Origin: UBA4427 sp046351135
GTDB taxonomy: Bacteria > Myxococcota_A > UBA9160 > UBA4427
DNA length: 64,000 nucleotides
Direction of reading: 5' to 3'
Assembly: GCA_046351135.1 (NCBI GenBank)
Contig: JAXLZA010000019.1
Location: 26,151 to 90,150 of the forward strand
A program made the position numbers and the translations under genes. Positions 52,684-60,563 of the stretch are shown here, one piece after another. How positions within the stretch are numbered: position 1 is the stretch's first letter; each line of letters opens with the position of its first letter. The notes beneath the pieces were generated by a model. That model had not been told where the DNA came from, did not search any database, and saw only the letters and a program-made list of their open reading frames with translations.

Positions 52684-54810
52684 GTGAGCCCCCTCCTCCG
52701 ACACCTGCTCGAGCCCGGTCGCATCGGCCGCATGACCACGAAGAACCGCATCGTCGTGACGGCGATGGGCGTCAGCTTCGCCGAGGAGGACGGCTCGGCG
52801 AGCGAGCGCCTCGTCGCCTATCACGCGCGCCACGCCGAGGGCGGAGCCGGGCTGATCACCGTCGGCGTCACCGGCGTCGCCCATCCCGTCGGCGCCGTCA
52901 TCCCGAACCAGACGAGCCTCTCCCAGGACCGCTTCATCCCCGGCCTGCGGCGCATCGCCGAGGTCGCCCATCGCCACGACGCGAAGGTCGCCGTCCAGCT
53001 CCATCATGGCGGCGTCGTCGCCGGCTATTCGACGCGCCTCGGCCAGGCGCTCTGGACGCCGTCGATGCCCAAGATGCCCGGCGGCGACTTCGGCACGCTC
53101 TTCTTTCCCGAGGAGCTCGCGTCCTTCATGGGCGGCGAGCGGCCGACCCTCAAGGTCATGACCGAGGAGGACATCGCCGTCGTCGTCGGCCAGTTCGCGG
53201 CGGCGGCGCGCCGCGCGCGCGAGGCCGGCATCGACGCGGTCGAGATCCACGGCGGCCACGGCTACCTGATCGACGCCTTCCTCTCGCCGTCCTCGAACTT
53301 CCGCACCGACGGCTACGGGGGCGATCTCGCCGGCCGGGCGCGCTTCTATCTCGAGATCCTCGCCGCGGTCCGCAAGGAGGTCGGCCCCGACTTCCCGATC
53401 CTCTGCAAGCTGAACGCGCGCGAGGTCGGAAAGAGCGACGGAGAGACCTTCGACACCGCCGTCGAGACCGCGCGGCTGCTCGAACGGGCCGGGGCCGACG
53501 CGATCACGGCGAGCGCCTATCACGACGTCGGCGTCGGCAAGTTCCACTCCGAATCCAACATCCCCCACGTCCCGAACACGAACCTCCCCGGCGCCGCCGT
53601 CATCAAGCGCGCCGTCGGGATCCCCGTCCTCTCGTCGGGGCGCGTCGAGTTCGAGGATGCCGATCGCGCGATCGCCGAGAAGACCTGCGACTTCGTCGCC
53701 TTCGGCCGCAAGATCCTGGCCGATCCGGCCTTCCCGAAGAAGCTCGCCGAGGGCCGCGCCGAGGACGTTCGCCCCTGCATCTACTGCTACACCTGCGTCA
53801 GCGCGATCTACCTGCGCCAGAAGGGCCGCTGCGCGGTCAATCCCGAGACCGGCTTCGAGTTCGTCGAGCAGGCGCGCCCGGCGGCGAAGCGCCGCCGCGT
53901 CGTCGTGGTCGGCAGCGGTCCGGCGGGCCTCGAGGCCGCGCGCCGCCTCGACGAGCGCGGCCACGACGTCGTGCTGCTCGAGAAGGACGAGCGCCTCGGC
54001 GGGACGCTGCGCGTCGCGTCGCTGCCCTACGAGCCGAACAACCGCCTGCTCGACTGGCTGATCCGCGAGGTCGAGCAGAGCTCGGTCGACGTCCGCCTCG
54101 GCGCCGAGGCGACCCCCGCGACGATCCGCGGCCTCGCGCCCGACGTCGTCGTCGTCGCGACCGGTGCCGTCCGATCGCTCCCCGACATCCCCGGCAAGGA
54201 GCATCCGATCGTCTTCAGCGGCGACGACCTGCGCGCCATGCTCTCCGGTCGCATGACCGAGGACCTCAAGAGGAAGACCTCCTGGCTCGATCGCGTCTCG
54301 AGCAAGGTCGGCGCCGCGACCGGTCTGTCGTCGAGCCCCGAGATGCTGCGGACGGCGACCCGCGCCTACATGCCCCTCGGCAAGCAGATCGTGATCCTCG
54401 GCGGCGAGCTCGTCGGCCTCGAGCTCGCCGAGTTCCTGACCGAGCGCGGCCGCCAGGTCACCGTCGTCGACGACGAGCCCATGCTCGGCGCCGGCCTCAC
54501 CGTCGTCCGCCGCATGCGGATCGTCGCCGAGCTGCGGGAGCACGGTGTCGCGCTCTTCCCGGGCGCCTCGCAGATCGCGATCGAGCCCGACGGCGTCGTC
54601 TTCGTCGACACCGAGGGGCGACGTCAGCGCGCCGCCGCCGACCAGGTCATCGTCGCGAAGGGGACGCACGAGGAGCGCTCGCTCGCGGCAGCGCTGCGCG
54701 CGGTCGGCTTCTCCGTCATCGAGGCCGGCGACGGGCTCGAGGTCAAGTACATCGAAGGGGCGATCCGCGGCGCATGGGACGCGGTCGAGGCGGTCGAGGC
54801 GGGGCGCTGA
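52684..54810 (+). CDS. OYE-family NADH:flavin oxidoreductase (2,4-dienoyl-CoA reductase type)
   Basis: A 708-residue flavoenzyme. Residues 1-365 are an FMN TIM barrel (KNRIVVTAMGVSFAEEDGSA, AVQLHHGGVVAG, AVEIHGGHGYLIDAFLSPSS, NFRTDGYGG). A [4Fe-4S] segment at about 362-385 reads CIYCYTC then GRCAVNP (C-x2-C-x2-C-x12-C). The second half is an FAD/NAD domain (VVVVGSGPAGLEAARRLDER, IVILGGELVGLELAEFL). Relatives transfer electrons from NADPH through FAD and the cluster to FMN to reduce double bonds. Substrate unknown. GTG 52684 follows AAGGAGA at 52670-52676. Confidence 0.92.
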   Translation: MSPLLRHLLEPGRIGRMTTKNRIVVTAMGVSFAEEDGSASERLVAYHARHAEGGAGLITVGVTGVAHPVGAVIPNQTSLSQDRFIPGLRRIAEVAHRHDAKVAVQLHHGGVVAGYSTRLGQALWTPSMPKMPGGDFGTLFFPEELASFMGGERPTLKVMTEEDIAVVVGQFAAAARRAREAGIDAVEIHGGHGYLIDAFLSPSSNFRTDGYGGDLAGRARFYLEILAAVRKEVGPDFPILCKLNAREVGKSDGETFDTAVETARLLERAGADAITASAYHDVGVGKFHSESNIPHVPNTNLPGAAVIKRAVGIPVLSSGRVEFEDADRAIAEKTCDFVAFGRKILADPAFPKKLAEGRAEDVRPCIYCYTCVSAIYLRQKGRCAVNPETGFEFVEQARPAAKRRRVVVVGSGPAGLEAARRLDERGHDVVLLEKDERLGGTLRVASLPYEPNNRLLDWLIREVEQSSVDVRLGAEATPATIRGLAPDVVVVATGAVRSLPDIPGKEHPIVFSGDDLRAMLSGRMTEDLKRKTSWLDRVSSKVGAATGLSSSPEMLRTATRAYMPLGKQIVILGGELVGLELAEFLTERGRQVTVVDDEPMLGAGLTVVRRMRIVAELREHGVALFPGASQIAIEPDGVVFVDTEGRRQRAAADQVIVAKGTHEERSLAAALRAVGFSVIEAGDGLEVKYIEGAIRGAWDAVEAVEAGR

Positions 54811-54850
54811 CCCGATCGTCGCAGGACCTCGTCGTTCGAGCTCGAGGATC

Positions 54851-55741
54851 TCAGGGACGACCCGCGCCCGCGACGGCGACCTGCACGCGCTCGATGCGCC
54901 CCGCGCGCAGCGGGATCGACGAGCGGATGCTCATCGTCGGCGCGGTGACGAGATGCAGGCTCCGGCGATCGGGGCCACCGAGCATGCAGGCGATGGCGTG
55001 GCGGTCGCCGGTGGGGATGCGATCGGTGATCTCGCCGCCGGCGCGGATCCGCAGGAAGGCGCGGGTCGTCGGGCTCGCGACCCAGACCGCGCCCTCGGCG
55101 TCGAGGCAGAGCCCGTCGGGCGCGCCGCCCGGCTCGAGCTTCGCATGGACGCGGCGGTTCGAGAGCTCGCCCTTCGCGTCGACGTCGAAGGCGGTCAGGC
55201 AGCCGGCGCCGCTCTCACCGACGATCAGCGTGCCGCCGTCGGGGGTGATCGCCATGCCGTTCGGCGCCATCAGGTCCGACGCGACCGCGCGGGCGCGGCC
55301 GTCGGGATCGACACGGACGAGCACGGTCGGGCGCGGCTCGATCGGCTGGCGCTCGAGATCGAAGCCGATGTTGCCGACGTAGGCGCGGCCCTGGGCGTCG
55401 ACGACCATGTCGTTCGCGTCGCCGCCGCACCACGGCCCGAGGTCCGCGTGCAGCACGAGCCCGCCCGGATCGAGGCGCAGGAGCCGCCGTTCGTGCATCG
55501 ACACGACGAGCAGCCGTCCGTCGGGCAGCCAGCCGAGGCCCGAGGGCCGACCCGGGACCTCGACGACCGTCTCGAGCGCGCCGGACTTCGCGACGCGGCG
55601 GACGACGCCCGCACCGATGTCCGAGAACCAGAATGCGCCGTCATGCCAGCGCGGCCCCTCGCCGAAGACGACGTCGTCGGCGACGAGCGTCCTCGCCGCG
55701 GTGGCGGCGGCGCCCTTCGCGTCGTCATTCGCTCCACTCAT
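54851..55741 (-). CDS. SMP-30/gluconolactonase-like protein
   Basis: A 296-residue six-bladed beta-propeller lactonase. FGEGPRWHDGAFWFSDIGAG carries the conserved Glu metal ligand, GGDANDMVVDAQGRAYVGNI the Asn/Asp pair, and APNGMAITPDGGTLIVGES and APDGLCLDAEGAVWVASP the later ligands. Probably hydrolyses a lactone, requiring Ca or another divalent ion. Its ATG overlaps the stop of the giant PEP-CTERM gene (ATGA at 55741-55738), suggesting translational coupling to it. Confidence 0.9.
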   Translation of the reverse strand: MSGANDDAKGAAATAARTLVADDVVFGEGPRWHDGAFWFSDIGAGVVRRVAKSGALETVVEVPGRPSGLGWLPDGRLLVVSMHERRLLRLDPGGLVLHADLGPWCGGDANDMVVDAQGRAYVGNIGFDLERQPIEPRPTVLVRVDPDGRARAVASDLMAPNGMAITPDGGTLIVGESGAGCLTAFDVDAKGELSNRRVHAKLEPGGAPDGLCLDAEGAVWVASPTTRAFLRIRAGGEITDRIPTGDRHAIACMLGGPDRRSLHLVTAPTMSIRSSIPLRAGRIERVQVAVAGAGRP

Positions 55742-58700
55742 GCGTTCGTGCCCCCTCGTCGCGAAGGTCGCACAGGCCGCCCGGGGCGTCCCGGACTCCG
55801 TCGCCGAGCGAGGAGCGCGAGTCCGACCCCGAGCAGGAGCGCGGTGCCCGGCTCCGGGACGATCGTCGTGCCGACCGAGAAGAGCACGCCGAAGCCGGCG
55901 TCGGCCGGGCCGCCGCGGCCGTCGAGCGAGAAGACGAGGTGGCTGGCGTCGCCGGATCCGCTGCTCGGGACGAGCGCGCGCAGATCGATCGGGCTCGCGA
56001 AGAAGAGCCGCGCGGAGGCGGAGTCGCTGAACGTTCGCTCGAGCAGCAGCGTGTCACCGTCGAAGATGCGGAACGCGAGGGCCGCGAAGTCGCTCGCGTC
56101 GACGCGCAGGTCGTAGAAGCTCGCGAAGACGCCGTCGAGGGGGGCGCCCGAGCCGACCCACATCGCGACCTCCGCATGCAGCACGATGTCCGGTCCCGCC
56201 TCGCTCGCATCGAGGTTGAGACCGAAGCGGCCGATCTCGCCGGCGAAGCCGTGGGCGCCCGTCGAGACGCTCGCCGCGTTGCGCGTCGACGCGAAGGCGA
56301 GGGCGGCGTCCCCGCCGATCCGCGACTCGGCCGAGAGGGCGTGGCCACCCGTGGCGCTCGCGCTCGAGTCGACCAGCGAGCCGAAGGTGCCGTATGCGCC
56401 GCTGCGGCCGCTGGCGTGGGCGCCGGCCGTCGCGAGCGAGCCCTCCGCGTCGGCGAGCGCGTGGGCGCTCGGTGCGTCACCGGCCTTGAACGCGCGGGAG
56501 GGGAGACGGAGGAACGCGGTTGCGTCCGCCGTGCCCGCGCCAGAGCCGCTTCGGCTCGTCGCCCGCGCGATCGCGTCGCCGCCGGTGTCGCTGGTGCCGT
56601 TCACGATGCCGCTCTCGGCGTAGGCCGTCGCGGCCGCGTTGGACGCGCCCGCGTTCTCGGCGATCGCCGTCGAGTCGGCGCTGCCGCCGAGGAAGCCACG
56701 CCCTCCGAAGGCCCGGTCGAAGACGGTGACGCGGCCGTCGCCGAGGGCGGTGCCGACGGAGCGGCTCGTGGCGCGGCCGCCGTTTCCGCCCTCGCTGCCG
56801 GACGCGCCGAAGCCGCGGGCATCGCCGCCGACGGCTCCCCAGCGATGGACGCCGTCGTCCCCGCCGATCGTGATGTCGCCGCCGACGCCGAGCGTCCGGA
56901 GCGAGGCGAGCAGGACCGCATCCCCGCCATGGCCTCCGACGCGCGCCCCGAGGCCGGAGCCTCCGTCGCCGCCGCTCGACTCGACGAAGAGCGAGCCGCG
57001 TCCGGTCTCGTTGGTCGCCACCGTCTCCGCGCGGGCGTCACCGCCGCGCGTCGCGTTGCCCGAGCCCGTCGAGCCGTCCGAGCCCGCGCCGCCGGTGGCG
57101 GCGAGCTCGAGCGCGAGGTCGGCTGCGCGCACGCTTCGCGTCAGGAGACTCGTCGCGCTGCCGCCGGCGGCGCCGGGGACCGCGTCGTCGAAGGTGGATC
57201 CGTCGCCGGCATCGCCGCCGGTGGCGCGCTGGACGAGCTCGAGGCGGCCCGTCGTCGTGCCGTCGACGGCGTCCGTGATCGCGACACTGCCGCCGCGTCC
57301 GGCCGTCGGGCCCATCGCCCCCGCGCCGCCGAGCAGCTCGCCGACGACGCGCACGAGCCCGCCGAGGCTCGATGCGCCGTAGACCGGCCCGAGCGTCGCC
57401 GTGGCCCCGTCCGCCTCCGAGCCTTCGCTCCCCGATCCACCGGTCGCGCGCGCGAGCACCGACACCTCGCCCGCACCGATGCCCGAGGCCGAGGCCTGCG
57501 CGCTGCCCGCGCCGCGCCCGGCGCCGCCGGTGGCGAGGGACTCGAGGGTCAGCCGACGTGCTTCAGTGTCGACGACCGAGACATCGGAGCGCGCCGCGCC
57601 CGCTCGACCGGGCCGGCTCGAAATCACCTGCGCACCGCCCACCGCCTCCTGCACGAGGCGCAGCGCACCGCTCGTCCGGCCGGAGACCGCGTCCTGGAGC
57701 GAGGCATCCGCGGCCTGGCCGAGGGAGGTCCCGCCGCCGACGACGCGCGCGAGCACGCTGACGTCGCCGCCGCCGCTCGATTCGCCGTGGGCGCTCGCCT
57801 GGGCGGTGCCCCCGTCTCCGCCGGTCACGCCGGTGGGGATCCCGCTCGCGAAGCCGCCGAAGCCGCCGACCGCCTCCGCGCGGACCGAGACCGCGCTCGT
57901 GCCCGCATTCGAGCCCGTCGCCCGCGCGGTCGCGCTGCCGCCGCGGCCCGCCGTGCCCTGGGCACCGACCTGCCCGCCGAGGCCTCCGGCCGCGACGGCC
58001 TCGACGTCGACCTCGCTGTTGCCGAGGGCGATTCCCTCGACCGTCGTCGAGCCCGTTCCCCCGTCGCCCCCGACGTCGTGGGCGGTCGGCGAGAATCGAT
58101 CCGCGCTTCCGCCTTCTCCCCCCGTCGCGCCGAAGTTGCTTCCCCGATCGTCGCGGTTCGGGCGGATCGTGATGCGCTGGCCGTCGCCGGTCGTCGTTGC
58201 GCGCAGGACCGCGCTCGCGGCCCCGCCCGTTCCATTGCGCAGGTCCTGGATCGTCAGCCCCGCGCCGATGCCGCCGATGCTGCGATAGACGGCGTCGATC
58301 GCGCCGCTCTCGTTGCGCAGATCTGCGCTCGTCGTCGCGACTCCACCGGAGATCGCGGCGCCCAGCGCATCGCGTCCGCTGCTGTCGCCCGCCTGCGCCT
58401 CGAGCACGACCTCGAGCTTCGCGGCGTGCTTCGTGACGACGAGCTCGCTGCGTGCATCGCCGCCGCGGGCGCCCACGCCTGGTGCGACGTTCTTCTCCGT
58501 GCGACCCGCGTCGCCGGCGGTAGCGTACTGCCGCAGGCGGAGGGAGCCGCTCGTGTCGCCGTCGATGGCATTGACGAGGAGCGCATCGCTGCCGACGCCG
58601 ACGCGCGTGGTGCTGCTTTCGCCGCTGCCGCCCTGGATCCACCCGAACACGTCGACGGCGCCCCCGCCCGTCGAGGTTCCACGGACGGGGCCGAGCGTCG

Positions 58701-60411
58701 CGGCGACGCCGTCGCTGCCCGTCGTCGACAGGATGCGGGATCCGGCGGTGCCCGAAGAAGCGGTCGCCGACACGACGACGTCCCCGAGCGCGTCGGCGAC
58801 GGCCGAGGCTTGACCGGCGCCGGCTACCCCGCCATAGAAGTCCGAGGCAGACCCGCCGCGGGCCGATACGGTCAGGCTCAGATTTCCGGCGGCGTTCGAG
58901 CGGACGAGGGTCGAGGTCGCGTTGCCGCCGCGGCCACTCGTCGGTGTGCTGGTCGTCGGCGATCCGCCCTCGCCCCCGTTGCCGCCGATCGCGCTCTGCT
59001 CGAGGACGACCGAGCCGCCGCTGCCCGAGGCCCGATCGACGAGGGAGACCGACGCCCCGTCTCCGCCGACGGTCACGCCCGTTCCGCCTTGCCCGCCCGT
59101 CGCGAAGATTCGCGCGGTCGCGACACCAGTCGGCGTCGCGGTGGCGGAGGCGGAGCCGAGCACGCCGCCGCCCGCGCCGCCGCGTCCGGAGCCGGATCCG
59201 CCGCGTCCGCCAAACAGATTGACGATCGCATCGGCCTTCGCGCCCGGCGCCAGCGACTCGACCGTGGCGTCGCCCGTCGCGAGCGCCCCCGCGCCCCCGG
59301 TGCGCACCGAGCCGCCGGAGGTCGAGCCGCCATTCCCGCCGCGGCTGGAGATGCCGAGCGTCGCATTGCCGTCGAACGAGAGCGCGCCCGTGACGGAGGA
59401 GGTGCCCGCCTGGCCGAGGATGCCCGCGACGGAGGTGCCTCCGCCCTCGCCGCCTTCGGCGCTGAGCGACATCTGGTAGAGCGAGCCCGAGGCGCCGCTC
59501 TGGGACAGGTCGACGACCGCCTCGCCGCCCGCGCCGGCGCGGCCGCCGGAGTTGACGCCGCCGCCGTCACCGGCAAACGCGCCGATCGTCAGGAAGAAGC
59601 GGGCGTCCGCGTCGGTCGCCGAGAGATCGACGGCGGTGGAGTCGACGGAGACCGACGCGCCCACACCACCGACCGACCCGGCGCTGCCTCCGGCGCCGGC
59701 ACCGCCGTTGCCGCCGGTGACCTCGAGGACACCCGAGACGCCGCTGGTGCCCTGCGCGCGGATCGAAGCGGTTGCGAGGCCCCCGTCCGTCGGCACCGTG
59801 CCCGGGCCGGCGCCGTTGCCGCCCTGGCCGCCGGTGGCCCGGGCGGTCGCGCTCGCCGAGCCGTTCGTGTTCGTCGCGATCGCGGTGGCGCTCGCGTCGC
59901 CGGCGGGCCCGCCCGATCCTCCGGATCCGCTTCCGGCCCGGCTGCCTCCGCCCCCGCCGTCGCCGGCGACGGCCTGGGCGGTCGCCGAGGCCGAGCCGGA
60001 CCCGATCTGCGTCGTCGCGATCGCCGTCGCACCGCCCCCGGCGCCACCGATTCCGCCGGACCCGTTCGCGCCCCCGCCCGGACCGCCGAGGCCGCCGTCG
60101 CCGCCGAAGGCGCGTGCCTGGTTGGTCGGATCGGTGGGGCCGCTCGTGGCGGTGACGGTCTCGCCGTCGCCGCCCGGGGTGCCGTTGTTGCCGAGGCCGG
60201 TCGTGCCGAGCGCGCCCTGCGCCCCGATGACGGTGACGTCCTCCGCGCGGACGCTCGGGGCGCTCGCGAGGGCGGCGATGAGGGCCGCGACGAGGATCAG
60301 GGGCGTCCGCCGGGTCAGGAGCGACGTCGAGGCGAGCCGCCGAGCGAGCGGCGGCGACGATCGGTGGACGAGGGTGCAGAGTCGATCCGAAGCGGCGGGG
60401 AGAATGGGCAT
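55738..60411 (-). CDS. Giant glycine-rich PEP-CTERM exported protein
   Basis: A 1557-residue exported protein. Signal peptide near residues 35-56 (PLILVAALIAALASAP then SVRAED). About 60-1290 is dominated by GGxGG, GGDGG and (A/T)ATA(I/V)A repeats like those of PE_PGRS or adhesin-type proteins. Several longer repeats recur, such as DTSGSLRLRQYATAGDAG, TTGRLELVQRATGGDAG and TSGALRLVQEAVGG. About the last 200 residues are a non-repetitive beta domain (GPDIVLHAEVAMWVG, LRVDASDFAALAFRIFDGDT). The C-terminus from residue 1519 is PEPGTALLLGVGLALLARRR plus a basic tail: PEP-CTERM. ATG 60411 is chosen over an upstream extension. Probable surface or matrix protein; function unknown. Confidence 0.88.
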   Translation of the reverse strand: MPILPAASDRLCTLVHRSSPPLARRLASTSLLTRRTPLILVAALIAALASAPSVRAEDVTVIGAQGALGTTGLGNNGTPGGDGETVTATSGPTDPTNQARAFGGDGGLGGPGGGANGSGGIGGAGGGATAIATTQIGSGSASATAQAVAGDGGGGGSRAGSGSGGSGGPAGDASATAIATNTNGSASATARATGGQGGNGAGPGTVPTDGGLATASIRAQGTSGVSGVLEVTGGNGGAGAGGSAGSVGGVGASVSVDSTAVDLSATDADARFFLTIGAFAGDGGGVNSGGRAGAGGEAVVDLSQSGASGSLYQMSLSAEGGEGGGTSVAGILGQAGTSSVTGALSFDGNATLGISSRGGNGGSTSGGSVRTGGAGALATGDATVESLAPGAKADAIVNLFGGRGGSGSGRGGAGGGVLGSASATATPTGVATARIFATGGQGGTGVTVGGDGASVSLVDRASGSGGSVVLEQSAIGGNGGEGGSPTTSTPTSGRGGNATSTLVRSNAAGNLSLTVSARGGSASDFYGGVAGAGQASAVADALGDVVVSATASSGTAGSRILSTTGSDGVAATLGPVRGTSTGGGAVDVFGWIQGGSGESSTTRVGVGSDALLVNAIDGDTSGSLRLRQYATAGDAGRTEKNVAPGVGARGGDARSELVVTKHAAKLEVVLEAQAGDSSGRDALGAAISGGVATTSADLRNESGAIDAVYRSIGGIGAGLTIQDLRNGTGGAASAVLRATTTGDGQRITIRPNRDDRGSNFGATGGEGGSADRFSPTAHDVGGDGGTGSTTVEGIALGNSEVDVEAVAAGGLGGQVGAQGTAGRGGSATARATGSNAGTSAVSVRAEAVGGFGGFASGIPTGVTGGDGGTAQASAHGESSGGGDVSVLARVVGGGTSLGQAADASLQDAVSGRTSGALRLVQEAVGGAQVISSRPGRAGAARSDVSVVDTEARRLTLESLATGGAGRGAGSAQASASGIGAGEVSVLARATGGSGSEGSEADGATATLGPVYGASSLGGLVRVVGELLGGAGAMGPTAGRGGSVAITDAVDGTTTGRLELVQRATGGDAGDGSTFDDAVPGAAGGSATSLLTRSVRAADLALELAATGGAGSDGSTGSGNATRGGDARAETVATNETGRGSLFVESSGGDGGSGLGARVGGHGGDAVLLASLRTLGVGGDITIGGDDGVHRWGAVGGDARGFGASGSEGGNGGRATSRSVGTALGDGRVTVFDRAFGGRGFLGGSADSTAIAENAGASNAAATAYAESGIVNGTSDTGGDAIARATSRSGSGAGTADATAFLRLPSRAFKAGDAPSAHALADAEGSLATAGAHASGRSGAYGTFGSLVDSSASATGGHALSAESRIGGDAALAFASTRNAASVSTGAHGFAGEIGRFGLNLDASEAGPDIVLHAEVAMWVGSGAPLDGVFASFYDLRVDASDFAALAFRIFDGDTLLLERTFSDSASARLFFASPIDLRALVPSSGSGDASHLVFSLDGRGGPADAGFGVLFSVGTTIVPEPGTALLLGVGLALLARRRSPGRPGRPVRPSRRGGTNA

Positions 60412-60563
60412 GCCCGGGGGACCTCGAGGTCGCCCCTTCCCCGATTGCACCCTGACAGAGAACCGCCGCAAGTGTCAACCGGAAAGTGCGGGCTCCGGGT
60501 CCACCGCAGGGCGGCCTCGACGCGGCCTGCGCCGCCGACGCCCGCGCGTGTCGTCGCGGCGCC

